From: AP-15 sp963796155
GTDB lineage: Bacteria; Pseudomonadota; Alphaproteobacteria; ATCC43930; CGMCC-115725
Length of the DNA: 64,000 nucleotides
NCBI GenBank assembly: GCA_963796155.1
Contig: CAWCKT010000047.1
Coordinates: forward strand, 62,001 to 126,000
Direction: 5' to 3'
Shown here: piece by piece, positions 16,893 to 25,110 of the stretch
How the letters are laid out: every line of letters starts with the position of its first letter
How positions within the stretch are numbered: position 1 is the stretch's first letter
Notes under the pieces: model-generated
The model's database searches: none
What the model was told of the DNA's origin: nothing
The model's input: the letters and a program-made list of their open reading frames with translations, nothing else
Position numbers and translations under genes: made by a program

Positions 16893-18179
16893 TCAGTGCT
16901 TGACCGAGGAATAGGGCAGGATCGGCTCGCCGGCTTTGTATTGATCCGGCCACAGCACAACTTCGCCCTTGCCGTCGCGGAAATCGTCGACGCTCGTGCC
17001 GGCGATGTTCTGGAACTGGATGGTCAGGACGCGCGCGGTCTTCCATTCGCCCTTCTCGCCAAAGGCCACCTCGCCGACCACGGTCTTGAACGTATGGGTG
17101 CGGATGTAATCGGCGATCTTGTCCTGATCGAGGCTCTTGGCTCCTTCGACGGCGTCGCCCAACACCTGCAAATCGGCATAGGCCCAGGGCGCGAGATAGT
17201 AGCCCAGCGGATCCACCCCCTTGCCCGCCGCCTGCTGCTGGTAGCGCTGGAGAAATTCCATGACCCCGGGGAACCGCAAGGACGGCGCCGGCAGCCACCA
17301 ATCGAAGGTGATGATGCCGTTCAACATCGGGCCGAGGGAGGTCTTGATCGACGTGCTCTGCGGTCCCGTCATCGTGCCGCAGCACACCTTGGTATTGAGC
17401 CCGATCTCGTGCATTGCGCGGATCAGGCCGACGCTGTCCGGCGGGTAGGAGGCGATATAGACGATGTCGGGATTGGTCGCCTGGATGGCGCGGATGATCG
17501 GCGTGAAATCGGTTGTTGTCGGCGGATAGGTCTTGTCGTAGACGACATCGAGCCCGGCCTTTTTCACATTGACGCGAGCTCCGTCCGCCGTGTTGCGCGT
17601 CGCCTCGCCGTCATCGACCGCCAGAGCAATCGTCTTTAAGCCGAGCTTATCTTTATTGGCCTTGATGATCTCGAAGAACCCCTCCGAGATCGCCGCCCGC
17701 GGATCCGGCCCCACCGGCAGCATCGAAAAGTATTTCGGGTAATGGAACTCCTCGTTGACGTCCATCGCGAACAGCCCGATGAAGTTCATGTTGTGCTGGA
17801 TGACGACCGGCAGTGCCGGTGCCGTGACATTGGTGCCGTAGCCCGAGACGACGAGGTCGGCCTTGTCGACATCGAGCAGCTTGGTATAGATGCCCGGCAC
17901 CAGGGACGGGTTGGTCTGGTCGTCGTAATAGTCGAGCTTGACCGGGCGGCCGAGGAGCCCGCCCTTCTTATTCGTGTCCTCGGCCCAGATCTGCATCGCG
18001 AGCAGCCCCGAGGTGCCGTTGACGGCGAGCCCGCCGGTCAGCGGCATGCTGAAGCCGATCGTGATCGGCTGCCCCGACGGCGTCTCGGCTAAGACAGCCG
18101 TGGAAGCCGACATCGTAAACCCGACGGCGGCGGCGATAGCCGTGCCAGCCGATCTGACCCGTGTCCTCGGTCGAAACAT
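16893..18179 (-). CDS. Periplasmic substrate-binding protein, branched-chain amino acid ABC type (orphan)
   Basis: A 428-residue type I periplasmic binding protein of the Leu/Ile/Val-binding (HAAT) family. It has a signal peptide of about 31 residues ending VLA-E and then ITIGFSMPLTGGLAVNG, the usual ligand-binding start. Later segments PDIVYIASYPPDSVGLIRAM and DPLGYYLAPWAYADLQVL fit the C-terminal lobe. No permease (LivH/LivM) or ATPase genes are nearby, so it must pair with a transporter encoded elsewhere or act as a sensor. Such orphan binding proteins are common in soil alphaproteobacteria. Ligand unknown; amino acids, amides and aromatic acids are all bound within the family. Confidence 0.9.
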   Translation of the reverse strand: MFRPRTRVRSAGTAIAAAVGFTMSASTAVLAETPSGQPITIGFSMPLTGGLAVNGTSGLLAMQIWAEDTNKKGGLLGRPVKLDYYDDQTNPSLVPGIYTKLLDVDKADLVVSGYGTNVTAPALPVVIQHNMNFIGLFAMDVNEEFHYPKYFSMLPVGPDPRAAISEGFFEIIKANKDKLGLKTIALAVDDGEATRNTADGARVNVKKAGLDVVYDKTYPPTTTDFTPIIRAIQATNPDIVYIASYPPDSVGLIRAMHEIGLNTKVCCGTMTGPQSTSIKTSLGPMLNGIITFDWWLPAPSLRFPGVMEFLQRYQQQAAGKGVDPLGYYLAPWAYADLQVLGDAVEGAKSLDQDKIADYIRTHTFKTVVGEVAFGEKGEWKTARVLTIQFQNIAGTSVDDFRDGKGEVVLWPDQYKAGEPILPYSSVKH

Positions 18180-18220
18180 GTTCCGTCCCCCATAAGATCA
18201 GCAAGCGTCGATGCCAACAC

Positions 18221-18313
18221 TTAAGACACGACGGCAATCAGCAGATCAGTGCGCGAGAAGTCGTTGCCCTTGAACAGTACGGGATCGTTGCGAAGCTTTG
18301 CGAGCGCATAGCC
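18221..18313 (-). pseudogene. Relic: C-terminus of a VapC-type PIN toxin
   Basis: In the frame neighbouring the small antitoxin-like ORF, the minus strand encodes 30 residues, GYALAKLRNDPVLFKGNDFS plus RTDLLIAVVS, then TAA at 18221. The pattern 'YALAK.R..PLLFKG.DFS.TD' is the conserved C-terminal end of VapC PIN nucleases. Everything before it (the catalytic Asp region) is missing. It overlaps the 3' end of the antitoxin-like ORF at 18246-18440, as expected if an internal deletion joined vapB to the end of vapC. Confidence 0.7.
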
Positions 18314-18440
18314 CCGCTAGCTGGTCGGCATCATCCAACAGCACGATCTCGGCCTCATGCTCACCGGCAGGAAGGCCGGGCGCCTGACCGGTGAGCGTGC
18401 CATCGGGCGCGACACGGATCCGGGTCTTGACCATCGTCAT
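18246..18440 (-). pseudogene. VapB-like antitoxin N-terminus fused to out-of-frame toxin tail
   Basis: A 64-residue ORF. The first 40 residues (KTRIRVAPDGTLTGQAPGLP, then GEHEAEIVLLDDAD) look like a conserved small protein that usually precedes PIN toxins. After ADQLA the reading continues through out-of-frame vapC sequence and loses any family resemblance, ending CARKASQRSRTVQGQRLLAH. It may still be translated as a truncated antitoxin, but the locus cannot make a toxin. It lies between trpA and the orphan binding protein gene on the same strand. Confidence 0.6.
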
Positions 18441-18532
18441 GAGGGGCCTGCCATATATTGCCAGATACTGTAGTTTCGGGCACGGGTTCCATCGGGATCC
18501 GGAGAATTTTTACACTGTATCTTTCGAGAATG

Positions 18533-19357
18533 CTATTGGCGGGCCCCTCGAACCCCTTGGGCCAGCGCCCGGACATCGGCGAGGACGGCCTCGACGAGGC
18601 CGGGCTTGGCGGTGTCGTCGGGCTCCAGGTTGAGTGCCAAGCGCTGGACCAGTGCCGAGCCGACAACCGCCGCGTCCGCCGCCCGCGCCACTTGGGCGGC
18701 TTGTTCCGGGGTTTTGATCCCGAAACCGACGGCGATCGGCAACCGGGTGAACCGGCGCAGCCTCGCGACAGCGCTTGCAACATCGGCGTAAGCGGCGGAG
18801 CGGGTGCCGGTGATCCCGGCGATCGCGACATAGTAAAGAAAGCCGCTGGCGCGCTCGACGATCAGCGACAGGCGCTGCTCGTCGCTTGTCGGGGTCGCGA
18901 GGCGCACGAAATCGAGACCCGCCGCACCCGCCGGCAGGGTTAGCTCAGCATCCTCCTCGGGCGGCAGGTCGACGACGATAACTCCATCGACCCCAGCGCA
19001 GACAGCATCGCGCGCAAAGGCTTGCGCGCCGTAGCGGTAGATCGGATTGTAGTAGCCCATCAGCACGATCGGGGTCGCATCGTCGGCGCGGCGCAGCTCG
19101 CGCACGAGCGCCAAGGTGCGGCGCAAGGTCATGCCCTTTTTCAATGCGCGCTGCCCCGCATCCTGGATCGCCGGGCCGTCGGCCATCGGGTCGGAGAACG
19201 GCATCCCGATCTCGATGAGATCGGCGCCCGCCACAGCGAGGCCGGCAAAAAGTCGCTCGGAGGTGCCGGGATCGGGATCGCCCGCGGTCAGATAGGTGAC
19301 AAGCCCGGCGCGCCCCTCCTCGCGCAACGCCGCGAAACGACGCTCGATACGACTCAC
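18533..19357 (-). CDS. trpA: Tryptophan synthase alpha chain
   Basis: TrpA cleaves indole-3-glycerol phosphate and channels indole to TrpB. This 274-residue TIM barrel shows LVTYLTAGDPDP, the catalytic Glu/Asp region LIEIGMPFSDPMADGPAIQ, the second catalytic-Asp region VDGVIVVDLPPEE and the phosphate loop VGFGIKTPEQA. The GTG start at 19357 overlaps the trpB stop as GTGA. The longer frame upstream is trpB in another frame. It is the last gene of trpF-trpB-trpA; accD and folC, which often follow in proteobacteria, are absent here. Confidence 0.97.
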   Translation of the reverse strand: MSRIERRFAALREEGRAGLVTYLTAGDPDPGTSERLFAGLAVAGADLIEIGMPFSDPMADGPAIQDAGQRALKKGMTLRRTLALVRELRRADDATPIVLMGYYNPIYRYGAQAFARDAVCAGVDGVIVVDLPPEEDAELTLPAGAAGLDFVRLATPTSDEQRLSLIVERASGFLYYVAIAGITGTRSAAYADVASAVARLRRFTRLPIAVGFGIKTPEQAAQVARAADAAVVGSALVQRLALNLEPDDTAKPGLVEAVLADVRALAQGVRGARQ

Positions 19358-20565
19358 AACCGGACCCCGAGACGCTCGGCGACGGCGAAGATGTCCTTGT
19401 CGCCGCGCCCGCACATGTTCATCACGATCAGATGGTCGCGCGGCAGGCTCGGCGCGATCTTGGCGACATGAGCGAGCGCATGGGCCGGCTCGAGCGCCGG
19501 AATAATGCCTTCCATTCGGCTCGACAGCTGGAAGGCTTCGAGGGCCTCGTGGTCGGTGATCGAGACGTATTGGATGCGTCCGAGGTCGTGCAGCCAAGCA
19601 TGCTCGGGGCCGATGCCGGGATAATCTAGACCCGCGGAAATCGAGTGAGCATCACGGATCTGCCCATCCTCGTCCTGCAGGAGGTAGGTCCGGTTGCCGT
19701 GCAACACGCCGGGCTGTCCGCCGGTCAGCGAGGCCGCGTGCAGCCCGGTCTCGATGCCGTGGCCGCCGGCCTCGACGCCGATCATCGCGACGCCGGGCTC
19801 GTCGAGGAACGGGTGGAACAGCCCCATCGCATTCGAGCCGCCGCCGATGCAGGCGACCAAGGTATCGGGGAGCCGGCCCTCCGCCTTCGCGAGCTGCGCG
19901 CGCGTCTCGTGCCCGATGACCGATTGGAAATCACGCACCATCGCGGGGTAAGGATGCGGTCCGGCGACGGTGCCGATGACGTAGAACGTGTCCTCGACAT
20001 GCGCGACCCAGTCGCGCAATGCCTCGTTCATCGCGTCCTTCAAGGTCGCCGTCCCCGAATGCACCGGGATCACCTCGGCGCCGAGCAGCTTCATGCGGAA
20101 CACGTTGGGTTTCTGCCGCTCGATGTCGGTCGCACCCATATAGACGACGCAGGGCAGGTCAAAGAGGGCGCAGGCCGTCGCGGTCGCGACCCCGTGCTGA
20201 CCCGCACCGGTCTCGGCGATGATCCGGCGCTTTCTCATGCGCCGCGCCAGCAGCACCTGGCCGAGGCAGTTGTTGATTTTGTGCGCGCCGGTATGGTTGA
20301 GCTCGTCGCGCTTCAGATAGAGCTTGGCACCGCCGAAATGGCGCGTCAGCCGCTCGGCGAAATAGAGCGGGCTCGGCCGCCCGACATAATGTTCGAGATA
20401 ACAATCGAGCTCGGCCTGAAAACCGGGGTCATTACGGGCCGCGGCATAGGCGGCCTCGACCGCGAGAACGAGCGGCATCAACGTCTCGGCGACAAAGCGT
20501 CCGCCATAGATGCCGAAATGGCCGCGCTCGTCCGGCCCGCCGCGGAGGGTGTTCGGGAGCTGCAT
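19354..20565 (-). CDS. trpB: Tryptophan synthase beta chain
   Basis: PLP enzyme that condenses indole with serine to give tryptophan. It is 403 residues with the family start GHFGIYGGRFVAETLMP, the PLP-lysine segment KRDELNHTGAHKINNC, the phosphate-binding CIGGGSNAMGLFHPF and the C-terminal NMCGRGDKD. It forms an alpha2-beta2 complex with TrpA, whose gene overlaps by 4 bases. It follows trpF with a 9-base gap. Nothing is unusual in length or motifs. Confidence 0.98.
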   Translation of the reverse strand: MQLPNTLRGGPDERGHFGIYGGRFVAETLMPLVLAVEAAYAAARNDPGFQAELDCYLEHYVGRPSPLYFAERLTRHFGGAKLYLKRDELNHTGAHKINNCLGQVLLARRMRKRRIIAETGAGQHGVATATACALFDLPCVVYMGATDIERQKPNVFRMKLLGAEVIPVHSGTATLKDAMNEALRDWVAHVEDTFYVIGTVAGPHPYPAMVRDFQSVIGHETRAQLAKAEGRLPDTLVACIGGGSNAMGLFHPFLDEPGVAMIGVEAGGHGIETGLHAASLTGGQPGVLHGNRTYLLQDEDGQIRDAHSISAGLDYPGIGPEHAWLHDLGRIQYVSITDHEALEAFQLSSRMEGIIPALEPAHALAHVAKIAPSLPRDHLIVMNMCGRGDKDIFAVAERLGVRL

Positions 20566-20574
20566 CCCCAGTCC

Positions 20575-21222
20575 TCAGCCGAGCGCGCCGGCGGCGGCGA
20601 GAAAGGCGCGGATCTTGGCGAGATCCTTTTCGCCGGGGCGGCTCTCCACGCCGGAGGAAACATCGACCGCCGTAGCCCCGGAAATACGCACCGCATCGGG
20701 CAACAGCTCAGCGGTCAAGCCGCCCGACAGCATCCACGGACGCCGCCAGGTGCGGCCGGCGATCAGACCCCAGTCGAAGGCCAGCCCATTGCCCCCCGGC
20801 AGCGCGTCGGGCCGGCGCGGCGGCTTGGCATCGAACAGCAGCAAGTCGGCGACCTCCTCGTACCGAGCCGCGCTCTCAACATCCTCCGGTCCGGCGATTG
20901 CCACCACCTTCATCACCCTCCGAGCGAAGCGGAGCTTGGCCTCGGCGACCCGGTCCGGGCTCTCGCCGCCGTGGAACTGCAGGATATCGATCGGTACCTC
21001 GGCGAGGACCGCACGGATGGCGGCGTCGTCGGCATCGACGAAGAGCCCAACCCGCGCGATCCCCGGCGGCACCGCGGCGCAGAGCCTGGCCGCCTTATCC
21101 GCCGAGACGGCGCGCGGGCTCGGCGGATAGAAGACGAAGCCGAGAAAGGCGGCGCCTCCGGCGACGGCAGCCGTGACCGCCGCCTCGGTCGACAAACCGC
21201 AGATCTTCGCGGCGACGGTCAT
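20575..21222 (-). CDS. trpF: Phosphoribosylanthranilate isomerase
   Basis: A 215-residue TIM-barrel enzyme that isomerises phosphoribosylanthranilate in tryptophan synthesis. It starts MTVAAKICGLS, with the catalytic Cys in KICGL, and has DILQFHGGESP, LLFDAKPPRR and the catalytic Asp region ATAVDVSSGVESRPG. ATG 21222 overlaps the mlaA stop as ATGA, so trpF is translationally coupled to mlaA. The frame is open far upstream, but that part is mlaA. Confidence 0.97.
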   Translation of the reverse strand: MTVAAKICGLSTEAAVTAAVAGGAAFLGFVFYPPSPRAVSADKAARLCAAVPPGIARVGLFVDADDAAIRAVLAEVPIDILQFHGGESPDRVAEAKLRFARRVMKVVAIAGPEDVESAARYEEVADLLLFDAKPPRRPDALPGGNGLAFDWGLIAGRTWRRPWMLSGGLTAELLPDAVRISGATAVDVSSGVESRPGEKDLAKIRAFLAAAGALG

Positions 21223-22110
21223 TTGCCGCTTTCGGCAGCCGGCGCGGTCGCGGGGCTGGTATTCGGAAAGGAGATGTCGACACGCCCTTCCGGCTCCTTG
21301 GCCGCGCTGATCTCCGCTTCCCGGTGTTGCCGGTAGACGCTGCGCAGCGTCGCATAATAATCGAGCGAGTCGCGTTCCAAGGCGTCCAAATCTTTCAGAT
21401 GTTGAGCTCGCGTGTCGACGAGGTTGGCGCCGCCGGTGCGCGACACCGGCGTAGGTCGCCGGCGCGCCGCCGACGAAGGTCAGCGGGTTGAGCGCCAAGT
21501 CGACGGCGGTTCCCAGCGCGTCGCGCGGATTTGACGGGCCGAGCAAAGGCAATTCGACAAACGGCCCCTCGCCGACGCCCCAAACGGCCAAGGTTTGGCC
21601 GAAATCCGCCTTATGCGGCGGCAACCCCCATTTCGCCGCGACATCGACGATCCCGACAGCGCCAACCGTCGTATTCACCGCCAGCCGCTGAGCCGACTGC
21701 CAGGCGTGGTGGACATTCCCCTGCAATAGATCGTTCAGGGCTACCGCCGGCTCCTTGAGATTTTGTACGACGTTGTGAACGCCGTTTTGGACAACCTCCG
21801 GAACATGGTCGGTATAGGCCTGCGCGACCGGCCTCATGACGGCGTGATCGGCGGCGAGATTGGCCTTAAAGATCGCCCGGTTCACCCCCTCGGCGGGATC
21901 GTTGTCCGAATCGGCGGCGTCGGCGGTCGGCGGATCCTGGGGCGACGCGGCGCATCCGCAACAGCACAGCAGGAGCCCGAGAACCACAGCCCACACCGAT
22001 CCCGCCCCTCGCCTGCTCCCTGCACTCCGAACCGCGCGAAACACCGTGATCGTCTCCGTCAGATCAAGTCGAGGGGGCCTGATTGTCCCGAGCGCTCGCC
22101 GTTGCGTCAA
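21219..22110 (-). CDS. mlaA: MlaA/VacJ outer-membrane lipoprotein (apparent frameshift near 21450)
   Basis: MlaA sits in the outer membrane and extracts surface-exposed phospholipids, handing them to periplasmic MlaC. The N-terminal signal has LGLLLCCCGC-type lipobox cysteines. The body contains DPAEGVNRAIFKANLAADHA, VVQNLKEPAVALNDLLQGN, VNTTVGAVGIVDVAAKWGL and PLLGPSNPRDALG. Near 21450 the frame breaks after GGAPATYAG and continues in the next frame as SRTGGANLVDTRAQHLKDLDALERDSLDYYATLRS, the expected C-terminus. One inserted base explains it. The start is uncertain: GTG codons nearer the signal are alternatives to 22110. mlaC is separate at 23551-24162. Confidence 0.85.
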
Positions 22111-22143
22111 GATAGAGGGCGCGAAGCTGTCCGGGCGGCAGGG

Positions 22144-23046
22144 CTATTGATCGCCGCAGGCGGCGTCATAGACGAGTTTCGCGGCCGCAATGTCTTCGAT
22201 GGCGATGCCAACGGATTTGAACACCGTCGTCGCCGATAACGGCGCCTTCTTGAAGCCGGCAAAGATCTCGCCGATCTCGGCATAGATCTTTGCCCCGGAG
22301 AGGATCACGTCGCCGGATTCCTTGAGAACCGCCTCGCGTGAATCGACGACGAGCGTGTTGGCCATCACCCCATCGTCAAGCTCGCGCCAATCGGGCCGCG
22401 GCGAGCCGACGGCATTGACATGGGCCCCCGGCTTGAGCCAGGCGCCCTTGAGGATCGGCTGCAATGCGTTGGTCGCGGTCACGATCACGTCGGCCCCGCG
22501 CACTGCGGATTGGGCGGGCATCGCCGTGGCGTTATACTGCTCGGCGAAACGCTCGGCATGCTCGGCCGTGCGGCTCCACACGCGGATCTCCTCAAAGCGG
22601 CAGACCTGCGCCAGCGCGCGCAGATGGGCGCGCGCCTGCACACCACTGCCGAGCAGTGTCAGCACTCGACTGTCGGAAGCGGCCAGGCGCTTCGTCGCCG
22701 CTGCCGATACTGCAGCCGTCCGCATCTCGGTAATCAGCCGCCCGTCCATGACCGCCAGCGGTTCGCCGGAATCCGGACGGAACAGCAGGATCATTGCAGA
22801 ATGGGTCGGCACGCCCGCGCCTGCGTTCCCCGGATAGAAGCTGACGAGCTTTGCGCCCATGGCGTTCTCCGCAACCGCCGGCATGATGCCGAGATATCGC
22901 TTCCCCTCCTCGATCGTCAGCATGTTACGCACCGGCTGGAGGACCCGCCCGGATGAGAAATCCGCCAGCGCAGTCTCCATCGCAGCGATCAGACGATCCC
23001 AGCGCAGCAGCTCGCCGACCCTTTCCTCGTCCAGGTACATCACCAT
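22144..23046 (-). CDS. Ornithine cyclodeaminase / mu-crystallin family protein
   Basis: A 300-residue NAD(P)-binding protein. The family includes ornithine cyclodeaminase, alanine dehydrogenase and ketimine reductases. Features include YLDEERVGELL at the start, GKRYLGIMPA, LVSFYPGNAGAGVPTHSAMI, the Rossmann glycine motif LGSGVQARAHLRAL and a C-terminal SVGIAIEDIAAAKLVYD. ATG 23046 is preferred over an upstream TTG. It is divergent from the surface-antigen-like gene. The substrate cannot be set from sequence alone. Confidence 0.88.
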   Translation of the reverse strand: MVMYLDEERVGELLRWDRLIAAMETALADFSSGRVLQPVRNMLTIEEGKRYLGIMPAVAENAMGAKLVSFYPGNAGAGVPTHSAMILLFRPDSGEPLAVMDGRLITEMRTAAVSAAATKRLAASDSRVLTLLGSGVQARAHLRALAQVCRFEEIRVWSRTAEHAERFAEQYNATAMPAQSAVRGADVIVTATNALQPILKGAWLKPGAHVNAVGSPRPDWRELDDGVMANTLVVDSREAVLKESGDVILSGAKIYAEIGEIFAGFKKAPLSATTVFKSVGIAIEDIAAAKLVYDAACGDQ

Positions 23047-23169
23047 TGAATTGATCCCAAGAACCAACTGAATGATATGATGATTGACGGCGGCGGGACG
23101 TGCGAGTGTCGAGCGCCGCCGTCTTTAACCTGCGTGATCGCACGACAGCCTCTGCCGCGGAGTGCCGCA

Positions 23170-23535
23170 ATGCCCATATCGATCAAGCCGCTCCTGCTGA
23201 TTATCGCCGGCCTCGCAAGCCCGATGGCTCAGGCCCAATTCCTGGGATCGGGTTTCGAATCGAACGTAAGCCTAACGCGGGAAGACCTTGACACAATCCG
23301 CCAGACGGTCAACCAGCAGATTCACGGAAAACCGGTGGGGACGACCGGTTCCTGGAGCAATCCGAGCAGCAAAAACTCGGGCACCATCAAGCTTTTGAAA
23401 AAGTTCACTGCCAGGAATATGCGCTGCGAAGAACTCGGATACACCCTGATGACGACCGCGGTGGCGGGGGCATCACCCGAGCATTACGTATTGGACAGCT
23501 GTCTCCAGCCCGACGGGACGTGGAAAATTTTGTGA
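23170..23535 (+). CDS. RT0821/Lpp0805-like surface antigen family protein
   Basis: A 121-residue exported protein. The start MPISIKPLLLIIAGLASPMA forms a signal peptide cleaved after AQA. The C-terminal half has the family features GTTGSWSNPSSKNSGTIKLL, a conserved Cys in MRCEELGYTL and the ending LDSCLQPDGTWKI. The family is related to 17-kDa rickettsial surface antigen tails and its role is unknown. It lies between an ornithine cyclodeaminase homologue and mlaC, which is convergent. Confidence 0.75.
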   Translation: MPISIKPLLLIIAGLASPMAQAQFLGSGFESNVSLTREDLDTIRQTVNQQIHGKPVGTTGSWSNPSSKNSGTIKLLKKFTARNMRCEELGYTLMTTAVAGASPEHYVLDSCLQPDGTWKIL

Positions 23536-23550
23536 GGACCGGCGTGGGGT

Positions 23551-24162
23551 CTACTGCACGGCACTGGCGGTGTTGGTCTTCTCCCGCATCAACGCCAAGA
23601 GCCCGCCCACCTGACCGCCGTGACGCTGGATCACCGAGGCGAATTCAGAGCGTTGCGTCATCATCATGCTGATCCCCTCGATGATGACGTCGTTGATCTT
23701 GAAGGCGCCGTTTTCCGTGACCAGTCGCCAATCGACTTTGATCGGCGCGTCGCCCGGGCTGAGAATGTCGGTCGACACGATGGTCCCGTTCCCGTCGGTT
23801 CGGGTGCCGCGTACCTTGATCGTCTCCCCGCTGAAGCTGGAAAGCCGGGTGCCGTAGACAACGACCACGTAGTCCTCGAACAGCTTCAGGTACTCCTGCT
23901 GCTCCTCCTCGCTCGCGCTGCGCCAATAACGGCCGAGAACGAAACGGGCAATGCCGGGACCGTCGAAATCCGCCTGGAACAATTGGCGGAACCGCGCCAA
24001 CCTCTCAGCGAGCGGGACCTTTTTGCTGAGAACCTCGACGGCGCGGCTCCAGAGATCGTTCATAAAGACGTTCGCCTCCGCTGCAAAGGCGTTCGGCGGA
24101 GCCGCCAACGATGCGGTAATGATCAGCAGCGACAGCGTGGTCAGAAGGAAGCGGCGGGTCAT
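23551..24162 (-). CDS. mlaC: MlaC/Tgt2 family periplasmic phospholipid-binding protein
   Basis: A 203-residue secreted protein with a signal peptide (MTRRFLLTTLSLLIITASLA, cleaved near AFA-AE). The MlaC domain is visible as FQADFDGPGIARFVLGRYW, EYLKLFEDYVVVVYGTRL and VDWRLVTENGAFKINDVIIE. It shuttles phospholipids between MlaA and the inner-membrane MlaFEDB complex. The GGGAGG box 10 bases upstream supports ATG 24162; a longer frame upstream lacks signal-like residues. mlaA lies 1.4 kb downstream on the same strand but is separated by other genes. mlaFED are not in the window. Confidence 0.9.
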   Translation of the reverse strand: MTRRFLLTTLSLLIITASLAAPPNAFAAEANVFMNDLWSRAVEVLSKKVPLAERLARFRQLFQADFDGPGIARFVLGRYWRSASEEEQQEYLKLFEDYVVVVYGTRLSSFSGETIKVRGTRTDGNGTIVSTDILSPGDAPIKVDWRLVTENGAFKINDVIIEGISMMMTQRSEFASVIQRHGGQVGGLLALMREKTNTASAVQ

Positions 24163-24437
24163 CTCGGCAGGACCTCCCGGATCGCGATGTCGACGACGGT
24201 CTCTAAGACTTGTGTACCATGATGGGTTCGAGGCCGCCGCTCGACGAGTGATCGAGCCGGCCGTAGACGAGTTGGCGGGCATCCTATCGGAAATCGATAT
24301 TTTTGGCACGCGGGAATAACGTCGATCGAAAGAAACTGCGGAGCAGACAGGCGAGCACCGTTGGCGAGGGCGGATCGCTTGCCTACATCCAGGCAGCGCG
24401 CGGTTATACCGTCGGATTCGAGGAAAGGGCGCAAGAG

Positions 24438-25097
24438 ATGTGGCCGTTTACCCGTGACAAACTGGTCGTTCCCGCGCCCGGCGAGTGCCTGCCGGGAAGG
24501 ACGGAAGCGATGCCCGTGCCGGAGCGGCATTTCGTCAACGGCCACGCTCTCGTCGGGCCGTATCCCGAGGGGCTCGAAAAGGCGGTGTTCGGGCTCGGCT
24601 GCTTCTGGGGTGCGGAGCGGGTGTTCTGGCAGGCGCCGGGGGTCTGGGTTACCGCCGTCGGCTACGCCGGGGGCTCCACCCCTAATCCGACCTATGAGGA
24701 GGTCTGCAGCGGACGCACCGGGCACACCGAGGCCGTGCTCGTCGTCTATGACCCGAAGGTCACGAACTACGAAACCCTCTTGAAACTCTTCTGGGAGAGC
24801 CACGACCCGACCCAAGGCATGCGGCAGGGCAACGATGTCGGCACCCAATATCGCTCGGCGATATACACCTTCTCACCGCAGCAGGCAGCACTCGCCGAGG
24901 CGACGCGAGAGGCTTATCAGAGCCGGCTCGATGCCGCCGGGCTGGGCGAGATCACCACCGAGATCCGCGAAGCCCCACCCTTCTACTTCGCCGAGGACTA
25001 CCACCAGCAGTATCTCGCGAAGAATCCCTATGGATATTGTGGTCTAGGCGGCACCGGGGTCGCTTGTCCGATGCCCGCAAAGGTGGCCGCCGCCTGA
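24438..25097 (+). CDS. msrA: Peptide methionine sulfoxide reductase MsrA
   Basis: Repairs S-methionine sulfoxide in proteins using thioredoxin. This 219-residue protein has the catalytic motif GCFWG (54-58, Cys 55), the substrate-binding region AVGYAGGSTPNPTYEEVCSG and the family ending YGYCGLGGTGVACP with recycling cysteines. The start MWPFTRDKLVVPAPGECLPG is typical of longer proteobacterial MsrA; upstream in-frame residues are not conserved. It is convergent with the ATP-grasp gene, 13 bases apart. Confidence 0.96.
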   Translation: MWPFTRDKLVVPAPGECLPGRTEAMPVPERHFVNGHALVGPYPEGLEKAVFGLGCFWGAERVFWQAPGVWVTAVGYAGGSTPNPTYEEVCSGRTGHTEAVLVVYDPKVTNYETLLKLFWESHDPTQGMRQGNDVGTQYRSAIYTFSPQQAALAEATREAYQSRLDAAGLGEITTEIREAPPFYFAEDYHQQYLAKNPYGYCGLGGTGVACPMPAKVAAA

Positions 25098-25110
25098 CCC
25101 TGTACCGTGG

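Noticed and set aside
20575..22110. A single MlaA-TrpF fusion protein
   Set aside because: The continuous reading only exists because the apparent frameshift in mlaA moves into the trpF frame. The true mlaA C-terminus is found in the neighbouring frame and ends in an ATGA overlap with trpF.
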